Shown here in pieces: positions 10,894 to 21,189 of a DNA stretch of 64,000 nucleotides. Every line of letters begins with the position of its first letter. The stretch's first letter is position 1. Below the pieces are notes generated by a model that was given only the letters and a program-made list of their open reading frames with translations, made no database searches and was not told the origin of the DNA. The stretch comes from Crocinitomicaceae bacterium (GTDB lineage Bacteria > Bacteroidota > Bacteroidia > Flavobacteriales_D > Crocinitomicaceae), in the NCBI GenBank assembly GCA_023262855.1, contig JALQYQ010000022.1, forward strand, positions 49,969 to 113,968, given 5' to 3'. The translations under genes were made by a program, and so were the position numbers.

Positions 10894-12663
10894 ATGCGTT
10901 TGATCTCATTCTTATTTACCCTTTTTGTTGGACTGAATCTTAGTGCACAATTAATTCCTAATAATCGTAAAACCGATTGGTCAGTAGCAGGAATAAAAGA
11001 CACAAATACCTCAAACTTCATTCAATTCAACATGGCATTAAATGGATTGTTTGGTGATGGCATTACTCCAAATGATGCTGCTTTTACTAATTTTTTATCA
11101 CAACACAACGGTGAAAATTTAACACTCTTTTTCCCAGCAGGAAATTATCTTTTCCAACAAACAATTGCAATTCCTAGTAACACATTATTAAAAGGTGAAG
11201 GTGCAAGTTTGACCAAATTCATCGTTCAACACGCAAATTCTGGACACGGAATAACAATTCACGGACAATCACTAGCGGACACAAGCTATTTGGTGCAAAA
11301 TCATCAGCTGAACGATTCAATCATAGTAGTTCATAATCCAACGCTTTTTCAAGAAGGCGATTGGATTCAACTGATTCAAAATGATGCACAATTCATTACT
11401 TCAAGTTGGGCTGCTAATACGGTTGGTCAAATTATTCAAATAGAAAGTATTAACGGAAACAATATCCTGTTAAAATCGAAATTAAGATTGAATTATGACA
11501 CACAATACACACCTTATATTAAAAAGATCAACCCTGTCGAAAATTGCGGCATCGAATGTATCTCAATTGAGCGAATGGATAACACAGCTCCCGAACAAGC
11601 AAGTAACATTCATTTTAGTTATGCTGTAAATTGTTGGGTTGCTGGAATAGAATCAAAAAACACAACATTTGCTCATTTGGAAGCAGAATTCTCTAGTAAC
11701 CTAGCTGTAAATCGCTGCTATTTTCATGACGCTTTTGGATATGGAGATGGTGGACGAGCATATGGCGTAATGCTCCATTTTACAACAAATGAATGTCTAA
11801 TAGAAGACAATATTTTCAAACATTTACGCCATTCCATGATCCTACAAGCAGGTGCAAATTGCAATGTTTTTGCATATAATTATTCGGAGGAACCCTATTG
11901 GACAGAAGTCAATCCACTATTACCTAGCAACTCATCTGGTGATATGGTATTACATGGTAATTACCCCTATTTAAATTTATTTGAACAGAATATTGGACAA
12001 AACATTGTTATTGACAATTCGCATGGAGCAAACGGACCTTTTAATACTTTTTTCAGAAATCGGGCTGCAAGTTTCGGTGTATTTTTCAGTGATGCCACTT
12101 CCCCATCACAAAACATTATCGCTACTGAAATTCCGAATACTTCCTTCCCTTACAGTGTTGTAAATTATACAATTTCAGGAATAAATCACTTACTGATTGG
12201 CAACAATAATAAAGGAACAATTGTGCCAGCTGGAACCCAAAACATTTCGGAAAGCTCACTAATTTACACACAAAATCCACCTTTCGTACAACCAGCATAT
12301 TATGCAACAATTGGAGCACCACATCCTATGAATAGTTCGTCTAATCCCGCTGAAAACCGTTTTAATTCTAATTCAATTTTCAGCACCAGCTGCGGACAAT
12401 CAGACTTAAGTCTAATTCAAAAATCAACCATTTCAAAACTATTCCCAAATCCAACCAATGAAACATTTACTATTGAGGTTAAGAGTCAAATAGAAAAAAT
12501 TACGATCTTCAATTCACTTGGACAATTAATTTATTCAAATGATAAACCAAGCCTTATTGAACAAATCAATACGAGTCTCTGGCCATCAGGTATTTATAGT
12601 GTTAAATTGCTTAACCAAAATGGTGAAGTAATAACCATCAAACTCATCAAATCAAACAATTGA
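10894..12663 (+). CDS. Secreted right-handed beta-helix (pectate-lyase-like) protein with T9SS type A sorting domain
   Basis: Signal peptide; glycosyl-hydrolase-28/pectate-lyase-like N-terminus; C-terminal SKLFPNPTNETFTIEVKSQIEKITIFNSLGQLIYS...GIYSVKLLNQNGEVITIKLIK = Por secretion tail. Confidence 0.85.
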   Translation: MRLISFLFTLFVGLNLSAQLIPNNRKTDWSVAGIKDTNTSNFIQFNMALNGLFGDGITPNDAAFTNFLSQHNGENLTLFFPAGNYLFQQTIAIPSNTLLKGEGASLTKFIVQHANSGHGITIHGQSLADTSYLVQNHQLNDSIIVVHNPTLFQEGDWIQLIQNDAQFITSSWAANTVGQIIQIESINGNNILLKSKLRLNYDTQYTPYIKKINPVENCGIECISIERMDNTAPEQASNIHFSYAVNCWVAGIESKNTTFAHLEAEFSSNLAVNRCYFHDAFGYGDGGRAYGVMLHFTTNECLIEDNIFKHLRHSMILQAGANCNVFAYNYSEEPYWTEVNPLLPSNSSGDMVLHGNYPYLNLFEQNIGQNIVIDNSHGANGPFNTFFRNRAASFGVFFSDATSPSQNIIATEIPNTSFPYSVVNYTISGINHLLIGNNNKGTIVPAGTQNISESSLIYTQNPPFVQPAYYATIGAPHPMNSSSNPAENRFNSNSIFSTSCGQSDLSLIQKSTISKLFPNPTNETFTIEVKSQIEKITIFNSLGQLIYSNDKPSLIEQINTSLWPSGIYSVKLLNQNGEVITIKLIKSNN

Positions 12664-12685
12664 GTTATTTTAGCTAAAAATTGTT

Positions 12686-13492
12686 TTGAGAATGAAAGAA
12701 GTTGAAAATTACATTGAAATTAATCGACGAACATGGAATGAAAAAACCGCTGTTCATTTTGATTCAGAATTTTACAACGTGAAAGAATTCATTGTTGGCG
12801 GTAATTCTCTGAATTCGATTGAACTTGATTTGTTAGGAGATCTTTCCAACAAAAAAATTCTCCATTTGCAATGTCATTTTGGACAAGATACAATTTCACT
12901 TTCTCGCATGGGAGCAAAAGTTACAGGAGTTGATTTATCAGACAAAGCAATTGAAAAAGCAAATGAGCTGAATGAACTATGTGGCGAAAATGTTCGATTC
13001 ATCTGTTCAGATGTTTATGAATTAGAAAAGCACCTTGACGAACAATTTGATATTGTTTTTACATCCTATGGAACAATAGGCTGGCTTCCCGATTTAAACA
13101 AATGGGCAAAAATTATTGATCGTTTTTTAAAACCTTCTGGAAGATTTATTTTTGTCGAATTCCATCCAGTCGTGTGGATGTTTGATGACGATTTCACAGA
13201 AGTTAAATATCACTATTTCAATGTTCATCCAATCATTGAAATTGAAGAGGGAACTTATGCAGATAAAACAGCTAATTTGTCTGAAAAATACTGTTGTTGG
13301 AATCACAGTTTAGCAGATGTTTTTCAATCTATTTTGAAGGTTGGTCTGACTATTGAGAGTTTTCAAGAATATGATTATTCACCCTACGACTGTTTTAATA
13401 AAACGGTTAAAATCGACGATAAAAAATACCAACTTGAACCATTCGAAAATAAAATTCCATTGGTCTACTCTTTAAGTGCAACTAAAGTTTAA
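12686..13492 (+). CDS. Class I SAM-dependent methyltransferase
   Basis: ILHLQCHFGQDTISLSRMGAKVTGVDLSDKAIEKANEL...FICSDVYEL: Rossmann motif I. Confidence 0.9.
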   Translation: MRMKEVENYIEINRRTWNEKTAVHFDSEFYNVKEFIVGGNSLNSIELDLLGDLSNKKILHLQCHFGQDTISLSRMGAKVTGVDLSDKAIEKANELNELCGENVRFICSDVYELEKHLDEQFDIVFTSYGTIGWLPDLNKWAKIIDRFLKPSGRFIFVEFHPVVWMFDDDFTEVKYHYFNVHPIIEIEEGTYADKTANLSEKYCCWNHSLADVFQSILKVGLTIESFQEYDYSPYDCFNKTVKIDDKKYQLEPFENKIPLVYSLSATKV

Positions 13493-13641
13493 AATCAAAC
13501 GTCTCGAGATAGAATTCATCATAAGTTTAACAACTTCAAATTATGATTTGACTTCAAAGTTTATTAATTTTGCCACTCTCTTTATTCGCACAAATAGTAT
13601 TAATTAGTTACAAATTAAATTGTATGCTTAACAACTTTAAA

Positions 13642-14076
13642 ATGAAAAAAATAGCCCTTTTAGGTTTGTTTTTTCTGCTCTTTTCCCAAATTACCTTTGG
13701 ACAAAGTAATTTTGAATTAACTTCAGATTGGAAGTTAATCGAATCAAAAAACGATGTGAATTTTTACGTAAAACGTGCTGAATGTAAAATTGAAGGTCTT
13801 GAAAAACCTTTAGTTTATGCTTTCATGAAAGTTGAAAATCTTTCTTCAACTGATAAATACCTAACTTACAATTTCGGTCTACAATATTTCGAAGGATGCA
13901 GTGGATGCGCGGAAGGGTACGAATTTTATTACAATTTAACTATTCCTGCAAATTCGGTGATTGAAGGTGATTGTTCTTTCAATAAAAGTGAACTGATCCG
14001 TTTAATTTACAATCCTAATTTAGCTGGAGGTTGGAAATTTATTCAACCTGTAATCAATAACCTAATCGTTGAATAA
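13642..14076 (+). CDS. Secreted hypothetical protein
   Basis: Signal peptide MKKIALLGLFFLLFSQITFGQ. The ORF-track start at 13570 sits inside a TAATTTTG box (13565-13572), so the ATG at 13642 is preferred. Confidence 0.75.
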   Translation: MKKIALLGLFFLLFSQITFGQSNFELTSDWKLIESKNDVNFYVKRAECKIEGLEKPLVYAFMKVENLSSTDKYLTYNFGLQYFEGCSGCAEGYEFYYNLTIPANSVIEGDCSFNKSELIRLIYNPNLAGGWKFIQPVINNLIVE

Positions 14077-14083
14077 AAAGATC

Positions 14084-16036
14084 ATGAAAAAAATATTCGC
14101 TACATTAATTCTTGGTTTGTCATTCAACGCTGTTGTGAATGCTCAATCTATTTGTACTATTACGATCACGCCAATGGACTCAACGGTCTGTATTGGTGAT
14201 TCAGTATTAATTACTTCAGTTTCCAATTTATTAAACGCAGGACAATCATTTAATTTCAACAGTGCAAGTATTCCAACAGGATGGACTGCAGCTGGAGGAA
14301 CTAGTTTTTCTACTCCATGTGGACAAAACCCAACAAACACGCCTTATTATTGGGCTTCATCTGCAGGATCAGGTACACCTGGTATTACAAGTGCATCTTA
14401 CGATGTATTTTGTGGAGGGGTACTTTCTTTTGATATGGTTTATTCAATGCAAGGTGGTGCATCTCCTTGTGAAGGACCAGATGAACAGGACGAAGGTGTT
14501 TCTTTGCAATACTCTTTAGACGGAGGTGTAACATGGGTAACTATTGTCTATTATTCTCCAGGTGGATTTGAGTTACCAACCAACCCAAACACTTCAACGA
14601 GCATTGTTGCAGCCGGACAAACGACTCCATACACTTCATGGAGCACATTCACCGTTCCAATTCCTTTAGCGGCACAAACGACTTCTACAGCTTTTAGATG
14701 GATTCAAACTCAATCTTCAGGTTCATGTTGTGATAACTGGGGGATTGAAAACATTGTAATCAATGCAACAGGTACACCTTGTGGATCTAACACAGTTGTT
14801 AACTGGGATAATGGTTTAACAGATACTGATTCTTTTTGGGCTGTTCCGACTGGAGATACAACTTTTCAAGCAATGGTCTATGACACACTTGGAAATTACC
14901 AATGTACATCTCAAATAGTAACAATTAGTGTTTATCCAGATGCGATGACCTATTCGTTGGTTGATACAGTTTATTCATATTGTCCAACTTTTTCTCCAAC
15001 GGTAGGTGTTACAAACATTGGTAATTCAACGGGACCTTACACGTATGATTGGTCAACCCCAAGCACAACAAATCCAACTGTTTTACCATCTTCAGGACTT
15101 GAACATGATACATTAACTTATTATGTTACCATTCACGATGGATGTAACTATGTGCGACAAGATAGTGTTGTATTAGTGATAAATCAGTTACTCGCTATTG
15201 ACACGATATATTCTTTCCCTGCAAGTGCATGTGATCCAGATGGTGCTGTATCAGGTATTGTAACAGGGCAAACAGTTACACCTTCACATGGAGTTTATTA
15301 TTCATGGGAAAATGCTGCTGGCACTCCTGGTCCTACCGCTTCTGTTTGGTCAAATATTCCATCTGGTTGGTATTACTTAACAGTGGAAGATGCCGTTTGT
15401 CAAGTATCGGATTCAGTTTTCGTTGATATGTTGAATCCACCAACTGCTTCTTTTACTGCAGATGTGCAAGCCGGTTGTAATCCGCTAGAGGTAACCTTCA
15501 CCAATTCAAGTCAAAATTCTACAAGTTACTATTACGATTTCGGAAACGGAAACACAGCAACATTGAATGATTTGAGTTCTCAAACACAAACTTATACTTC
15601 GAGTGCTACAGTAATGTTGGTTGCATTGTCTTCACCAACTTGTGGTGATACAGCATATACAACAATTGCTATTGTAGAATGTGGATGTACAAATCCGTTA
15701 GCCTTGAATTTCGATCCAACAGCTATGGTTGATGACGGAAGTTGTATTCTACCTGTCCCTGTAATTGTTGTTCCAAACGTGTTCACTCCAAATGGTGATC
15801 AAATGAATGATTTGTTTTATTTGGATGTTACAAATCAATCTAATGTTACCTTGACAATTGTTAACCGTTGGGGAAATAAAATGTTTGAAGGAACAGGAAT
15901 GAATCCAGCTTGGAACGGTAAAACAGAAAGTGGAGCCGCTGCTGAAGAAGGGACTTATTTCTACAAATATTTAGTGACAGGAGTTGATGGTACAGAATTC
16001 ACTGGACACGGATTCCTACAATTAGTTCGAAAATAA
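14084..16036 (+). CDS. Secreted adhesin-like protein with PKD-like domain and gliding-motility-associated C-terminal (T9SS type B) domain
   Basis: MKKIFATLILGLSFNAVVNAQ signal; PKD-like FTADVQAGCNPLEVTFTNSSQNSTSYYYDFGNG; GCTNPLALNFDPTAMVDDGSC motif; C-terminal VPNVFTPNGDQMNDLFYLDV...NRWGNKMFEG...WNGKTESGAAAEEGTYFYKYLV. Confidence 0.93.
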   Translation: MKKIFATLILGLSFNAVVNAQSICTITITPMDSTVCIGDSVLITSVSNLLNAGQSFNFNSASIPTGWTAAGGTSFSTPCGQNPTNTPYYWASSAGSGTPGITSASYDVFCGGVLSFDMVYSMQGGASPCEGPDEQDEGVSLQYSLDGGVTWVTIVYYSPGGFELPTNPNTSTSIVAAGQTTPYTSWSTFTVPIPLAAQTTSTAFRWIQTQSSGSCCDNWGIENIVINATGTPCGSNTVVNWDNGLTDTDSFWAVPTGDTTFQAMVYDTLGNYQCTSQIVTISVYPDAMTYSLVDTVYSYCPTFSPTVGVTNIGNSTGPYTYDWSTPSTTNPTVLPSSGLEHDTLTYYVTIHDGCNYVRQDSVVLVINQLLAIDTIYSFPASACDPDGAVSGIVTGQTVTPSHGVYYSWENAAGTPGPTASVWSNIPSGWYYLTVEDAVCQVSDSVFVDMLNPPTASFTADVQAGCNPLEVTFTNSSQNSTSYYYDFGNGNTATLNDLSSQTQTYTSSATVMLVALSSPTCGDTAYTTIAIVECGCTNPLALNFDPTAMVDDGSCILPVPVIVVPNVFTPNGDQMNDLFYLDVTNQSNVTLTIVNRWGNKMFEGTGMNPAWNGKTESGAAAEEGTYFYKYLVTGVDGTEFTGHGFLQLVRK

Positions 16037-16054
16037 ATAATTATACATTCTAAG

Positions 16055-16084
16055 AAAGGTCTTCAGAAATGAAGGCCTTTTTTA
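16055..16084. terminator. Bidirectional intrinsic terminator between convergent genes
   Basis: AAAGGTCTTC-AGAAAT-GAAGGCCTTT followed by TTTT; one G-U pair. Confidence 0.8.
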
Positions 16085-17080
16085 ATGCTTTTCTTTATAC
16101 ATTCTAGCACGATATAAGACATTCAATCGAATGTCTTCCCAGAACAAATTAATATCTCCAACATGATAATGTTTCATAGTAAATGCTAGATATCGAAAAG
16201 GAAAATGTGGAGTTGAAATCCAAACTATTCCATTTCCTAAATGCGTTGAAAAGCTCTGTTTATAGAATTTTCCATTTGAAAATAAAAATCCCCTGTGCAA
16301 TTCGCGACCAGCTACTTCAGTAGTATTCCAAGTTACAGGATTAATACATGCCTTGTTCTTGTAAAAAACATACGATTCTTTGTCTAATTTGCGTTTGAAC
16401 GTATTCCAAGTTACAAACCCTCCAATTTGAGAAGAATCTGTCATCAAAGGAATTGTTTGAAATTCATTCTTTTCGAAACCAATTCCAGGAATATATGCAG
16501 CAATCAATTGATCTTGAAGTTTTTTCCCATCAAAATAATCGCGAAGAATAAAACCCAAATGCGTAGAACCTTGACTATGCCCTACTAAAATTATTCCCTT
16601 ACCCTTGTTATAATGCTTTAGATAATATTCAAAAGCAGATTTCACATCCGCATAAGCAAACAACAAAGCTTCTTTCCCACCATTCTCCAATTCATAATAA
16701 GAACGTAAATGCGCTTGTCGATAATATGGAGCATATAAATTTCCTGCTTCAGAAAAAGCGGAAAGTTGAAACTGTATTGGACCATTCAAAACCATTTCAT
16801 GTTGAATTGAATCCTCCATTTCCACGTTCCAACGTTTGTCTTTTTTATCTGTTAAAAGCGTTGGATAAACATAAAACACATCAATAGAATCATTCAAGGA
16901 TTTTGCTCCAAAACGCTGTAATTGTTCTGGGGAATTCCCTGGTAAAACTGCCCAATTGCACGGCTTAGAATAATCAACTGCAATCGTATCACTTTGAGAA
17001 AAAATTGCATAAATAGGAGAAATCAGAAAGAACAGAAAAGAAAAAATGTGAATTCTATCTTTAAACAACTTAGTTTTCAT
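16082..17080 (-). CDS. DUF3089 / alpha-beta-hydrolase-like protein
   Basis: VDYSKPCNWAVLPGN...DVFYVYPTLLTDKKD...GKGIILVGHSQGSTHLGFIL. Start moved to the MKTKLF Met because the track start (17107) overlaps the upstream CDS by 38 bp. Confidence 0.85.
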   Translation of the reverse strand: MKTKLFKDRIHIFSFLFFLISPIYAIFSQSDTIAVDYSKPCNWAVLPGNSPEQLQRFGAKSLNDSIDVFYVYPTLLTDKKDKRWNVEMEDSIQHEMVLNGPIQFQLSAFSEAGNLYAPYYRQAHLRSYYELENGGKEALLFAYADVKSAFEYYLKHYNKGKGIILVGHSQGSTHLGFILRDYFDGKKLQDQLIAAYIPGIGFEKNEFQTIPLMTDSSQIGGFVTWNTFKRKLDKESYVFYKNKACINPVTWNTTEVAGRELHRGFLFSNGKFYKQSFSTHLGNGIVWISTPHFPFRYLAFTMKHYHVGDINLFWEDIRLNVLYRARMYKEKH

Positions 17081-18626
17081 CTTTGTATTTTTCAACGATT
17101 GCGTCAACGCATTTCATCCCATCGATTGCCGCAGAGATGATTCCTCCTGCGTAACCTGCGCCTTCAGCACATGGATAAAGCCCTGAAATTTCGATATGTT
17201 CCAATGTTTCAGAATTTCTAGGAATTGAAATTGGTGAAGAGGTTCGTGATTCTGGTGCATGCAAAACAGCATCATTTGTCAAATAACCTTTCATTTTATT
17301 ACCAAAATCTTTGAATGCTTGTCGTAATCGATCTGCAATGAATTTTGGAAATACTTCGTCCATTTCTACACTCACAATTCCAGGCTGATACGATGAACGG
17401 GGAAAGTCTTTTGATTTTTTACGTTGGACAAAATCCAACATGCGTTGTGCAGGAACTCTTTGAGTTTTACCAGCTAATTCCCATGCTCTTTTTTCAATTT
17501 CCTTCTGAAAATTTAAACAAATGAATGGATCATTTTCTTTACCTGGAAAGTCTGATGGCGAAACGCTCACAACAATACCAGAATTTGAATATGGATTATT
17601 GCGTTTTGAAGGTGACCAACCATTTGTCACTACTTCTTCCTGCTCTGTTGCACATGGAGCTACAATTCCACCTGGACACATACAAAATGAATAAACTCCT
17701 CGCCCATCAACTTGGGTAACCAATGAATAAGAAGCTGGCGGAACAAAATCATCGTTCAACCTTCCATGGTATTGAATCGAATCAATTAAATCTTGTGTAT
17801 GTTCAATTCTTACACCAAGTGCAAATGGCTTTGCTTCTATTTTAACACCTCGTGAATGCAATAACTCAAAAACATCACGTGCTGAATGTCCAGTTGCTAA
17901 AATTACATTATCAAACTGAAACCATTCAGAACCATTTATTTCGATGGCTTTAATTGCACCATTTTCAATTTTTAAATCCGTTAATTTTGACTCAAAACGT
18001 ACCTCGCCACCATACTTGATGATTTCTTCACGCATTGCCACAATTATATTCGGTAATTTATTCGTTCCGATGTGTGGATGAGCATCCACCAAAATATCTT
18101 TTTCTGCACCAAAATGGACAAACCATCTCAATGCCTTTTCTACATCTCCACGTTTTTTTGAGCGTGTGTATAATTTTCCGTCTGAATAGGTTCCTGCTCC
18201 TCCTTCTCCAAAACAGTAATTGGATTCAGCATTTACAATTCCTTCTTTATTTAACTTAGCTAAATCACGTCTACGAGATCGAACATCTTTTCCACGTTCA
18301 AAAACAATCGGTTTTATTCCAACTTCTAAACAGCGCAAAGCAGCATATAAGCCAGCTGGACCAGCACCAATAATTGCAATTGCTTTTTGTTGAGAACAAT
18401 CTTTTGGTTCAAAGTAATTGTCTTTTAGTGGAAACTCACCTTTCAGATAAACATCAAATGAACAATTCAGTTTTATTTGACGTTTGCGAGCATCAATACT
18501 GCGTTTTTTCCATTCAAAAGTGAAGTCATCTGACTTCAAACCAAGTTCTTGCTGTATTCGAGACTTTAAAAAAGCCTGATCTTCCACTTGCTCCGGTAGA
18601 ATTTGAAATTGGACACTAAGACTCAT
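17070..18626 (-). CDS. NAD(P)/FAD-dependent dehydrogenase (COG2509-like)
   Basis: IAIIGAGPAGLYAALRCLEVGIKPIVFERGKDVRSRRRD...NYCFGEGGAGTYSDGKLYTR...CMCPGGIVAPCATE. Confidence 0.93.
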   Translation of the reverse strand: MSLSVQFQILPEQVEDQAFLKSRIQQELGLKSDDFTFEWKKRSIDARKRQIKLNCSFDVYLKGEFPLKDNYFEPKDCSQQKAIAIIGAGPAGLYAALRCLEVGIKPIVFERGKDVRSRRRDLAKLNKEGIVNAESNYCFGEGGAGTYSDGKLYTRSKKRGDVEKALRWFVHFGAEKDILVDAHPHIGTNKLPNIIVAMREEIIKYGGEVRFESKLTDLKIENGAIKAIEINGSEWFQFDNVILATGHSARDVFELLHSRGVKIEAKPFALGVRIEHTQDLIDSIQYHGRLNDDFVPPASYSLVTQVDGRGVYSFCMCPGGIVAPCATEQEEVVTNGWSPSKRNNPYSNSGIVVSVSPSDFPGKENDPFICLNFQKEIEKRAWELAGKTQRVPAQRMLDFVQRKKSKDFPRSSYQPGIVSVEMDEVFPKFIADRLRQAFKDFGNKMKGYLTNDAVLHAPESRTSSPISIPRNSETLEHIEISGLYPCAEGAGYAGGIISAAIDGMKCVDAIVEKYKDEN

Positions 18627-18627
18627 G

Positions 18628-19398
18628 TTATCCTTCGAAAATAAAAGAAACCCACCAAACTCTATTATACATCAAATCAATTGGTTTAGAGGGTGGTGTG
18701 TTATCTTGAATAAATGAATTTATTAACCCGTGTGAATATTTCAATTCAATCCCAAATTTAAAATAAGGCGCAAAAAATTCTACTCCTCCACCAACTTGTC
18801 CTTGTAAATCGTGTTTCTTTATTTTAATAAATGGATCAATAAAACTTTGGGAAGCATCCTGTTGAGACTGTAAATCGATGGAATATTGTCCACCCAACAA
18901 TACATAGGAAGCAAAATTATTGTAGCGCAATGTTCTAAATTGAAACATCAATGGGAAATCCAAATTGGTTGAATTCACGCGTTCTTCTGCTTTTAAATCA
19001 AAAGTTTCTGTTGGATCAGGATTTGTGTATGTATATTCAATTGCTCGTTCTTGAAATGACAATGACGGTAAAAAGCGCAATCGAACAACTGGAGTACCCA
19101 ATTTCAATGTTGAAACAATACCTACTTGTCCTCCAGGTTGAGAATTAATCACCAACGATTTTAAACCATACAAAGCATATGCATCTTCTACCGGATAAGC
19201 TGTAAAACTTGCTGAATTAAACCCCAACATAAAACCGAAATGCAAGGTTCTTTCATCAAATCGACGATAATTCATTGGCTTTTCCTTTTGAGAAAACCCA
19301 TTAATAGAATTGAACATGAGTAAAATGAAAACGCCTTTCTTCATAGCGTTTAGAACGTATGTCTTTTTTCGATATTGTATGTCAAGGATTGACTGCAT
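18628..19398 (-). CDS. porT: PorT-family T9SS outer-membrane beta-barrel component
   Basis: HFGFMLGFNSASFTAYPVED...QPGGQVGIVSTLKLGTPVVRLRFLPSLSFQERAIEYTY; next to ubiE, as in other Bacteroidota. Confidence 0.85.
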   Translation of the reverse strand: MQSILDIQYRKKTYVLNAMKKGVFILLMFNSINGFSQKEKPMNYRRFDERTLHFGFMLGFNSASFTAYPVEDAYALYGLKSLVINSQPGGQVGIVSTLKLGTPVVRLRFLPSLSFQERAIEYTYTNPDPTETFDLKAEERVNSTNLDFPLMFQFRTLRYNNFASYVLLGGQYSIDLQSQQDASQSFIDPFIKIKKHDLQGQVGGGVEFFAPYFKFGIELKYSHGLINSFIQDNTPPSKPIDLMYNRVWWVSFIFEG

Positions 19399-20132
19399 TA
19401 TTTTGTTCCACTGTAGATTGTTGCAATCCCACCTGAAACCAAACGAGATTGAACATTTTTATATCCAACAGCTTTCATAATGTTTTTAAAATCTTCACCT
19501 TCAGGAAAAGCTGCTACAGATTCTGGCAAATAGGCATACGCCTTTTCGTCTTTAGAAATGCGTTTACCGAAGAACGGAATGATGTATTTTGAATGGAAGG
19601 CATAATACTGTTTAACAGGAAATTTCTTTGGTTTTGAAAATTCCAAAATGATTAATTTTCCTTCTGGACGCACTACACGAAGCATTTCTGCTAATCCCTT
19701 TTCAAGATTTTCGTAGTTACGAACCCCAAATCCAACTGTCAATGCATCAAAGTAATTATCCTCAAAAGGCAAATCTTCAGAATCTCCTAAACGCATTGAA
19801 ATGATTGAATCGTAGCCATGTTTCTTCATTTTCTCACGTCCAACTTCCAACATACCCTCAGAAATGTCCATTCCAACAATTTCTTTTGGATTCAATGTCA
19901 AACTTTGAATTGCAAAATCACCGGTTCCACTCGCAAGATCCAAAATACGCTCTGGTTTAATTTCACGCAACATGTTCACTGCTTTTCGACGCCAAATCTT
20001 GTCGATTCCAAGTGATAGAAAATGATTTAAAAAGTCATATTTTTTTGAAATGTTATTAAACATCTCAGCCACTTCTTCTTTTTTCGAGCGATCTACATCT
20101 CCGTATGGCTTAACTACTTTTCTTTCTGACAT
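19398..20132 (-). CDS. ubiE: Demethylmenaquinone methyltransferase
   Basis: [32 protein letters not shown]...[12 protein letters not shown]...[36 protein letters not shown]. Confidence 0.97.
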   Translation of the reverse strand: MSERKVVKPYGDVDRSKKEEVAEMFNNISKKYDFLNHFLSLGIDKIWRRKAVNMLREIKPERILDLASGTGDFAIQSLTLNPKEIVGMDISEGMLEVGREKMKKHGYDSIISMRLGDSEDLPFEDNYFDALTVGFGVRNYENLEKGLAEMLRVVRPEGKLIILEFSKPKKFPVKQYYAFHSKYIIPFFGKRISKDEKAYAYLPESVAAFPEGEDFKNIMKAVGYKNVQSRLVSGGIATIYSGTK

Positions 20133-20199
20133 GTTTTATTTTTTCTGCAACTTGTTGTTGCAATTAATCCTTAAACAATGTGCCAAGGATAAAGTTTCT

Positions 20200-21189
20200 T
20201 TACTTCAATAATTTAATTGTTTCTTCTAACAACTGTTTTTTGCTGATTGATACAACGCCGCTTTTCTCACAAACCAAACCACCAGCAATATTGGAAATCT
20301 CAGCGATAAGTCCAGCTTCTAAACCAATTACTAAACACAAAGTAGCAATGGAAATAACAGTATCTCCTGCTCCACTCACATCGGCGATATTGCGAATATG
20401 TGCTTGTGCATAGTGCTTTTTGTCTTCTTTTTTAATGAAAACTCCATGTTCAGATAGCGTTACAAAAGAAATTTGATTGTTTAATTGAGCTTCTAATTCA
20501 TCAATCGCGCTTTCAAACTTTTTAGGTTCTTTTACAAATGAGAAATCAACACCCAATCCTTCTTTTAACTCTTTTAAATTCGGTTTGAACAAAGTAACAT
20601 TTTTGTATTCAAAGAAATTATCTTTTTTCGGATCAACTGTTGTTACGATCCCATTTTCATTCGCTAAAGTAATAACTGCTAAAATAATTTGTGGCGTTAA
20701 AACTCCTTTGTTGTAATCTTCAAAAATAATTCCGTCCAATCCTGAGGCTATTAATTTTTTAACAGAATTCAACAAGGCAGATTCTTCGTTCGCCGAAATT
20801 TGATTTGTTTGTTCAGAATCGATGCGCAACAATTGTTGATTATTTCCTATAACGCGCGTTTTAACCGTTGTTTTACGTCCTTCACTCAACACCAAACCTT
20901 CTGAAGAAATATTTGCCTCTTCTAACAGGTTTTTTAAATCATTACCGTACGAATCAGTTCCAACAACTGAACAAATAATCGGCTTTGCTCCCATTGCTTC
21001 TAAATTGATAGCAACATTTGCAGCGCCCCCAAGTCGATCTTCAACTTTTTCAAGACTAACAATTGGAACGGGTGCTTCAGGACTAATGCGATTAACTTTT
21101 CCACGCATGTACGCGTCGATCATCACATCTCCAATAACTAGAATGCGTTTACCGTTAAATTGTTCAAATACTGATTTAAAATCCATCAA
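20200..21189 (-). CDS. rfaE1: PfkB-family kinase, D-glycero-beta-D-manno-heptose-7-phosphate kinase-like
   Basis: GKRILVIGDVMIDAYMRGKVNRISPEAPVPIVSLEKVEDRLGGAANVAINLEAMGA...DVSGAGDTVISIATL. Confidence 0.9.
   Translation of the reverse strand: MMDFKSVFEQFNGKRILVIGDVMIDAYMRGKVNRISPEAPVPIVSLEKVEDRLGGAANVAINLEAMGAKPIICSVVGTDSYGNDLKNLLEEANISSEGLVLSEGRKTTVKTRVIGNNQQLLRIDSEQTNQISANEESALLNSVKKLIASGLDGIIFEDYNKGVLTPQIILAVITLANENGIVTTVDPKKDNFFEYKNVTLFKPNLKELKEGLGVDFSFVKEPKKFESAIDELEAQLNNQISFVTLSEHGVFIKKEDKKHYAQAHIRNIADVSGAGDTVISIATLCLVIGLEAGLIAEISNIAGGLVCEKSGVVSISKKQLLEETIKLLK

Noticed and set aside
15682-15754. GCTNPLALNFDPTAMVDDGSC as a tandem repeat array
   Set aside because: Only one copy here; a known motif in Bacteroidota secreted proteins.
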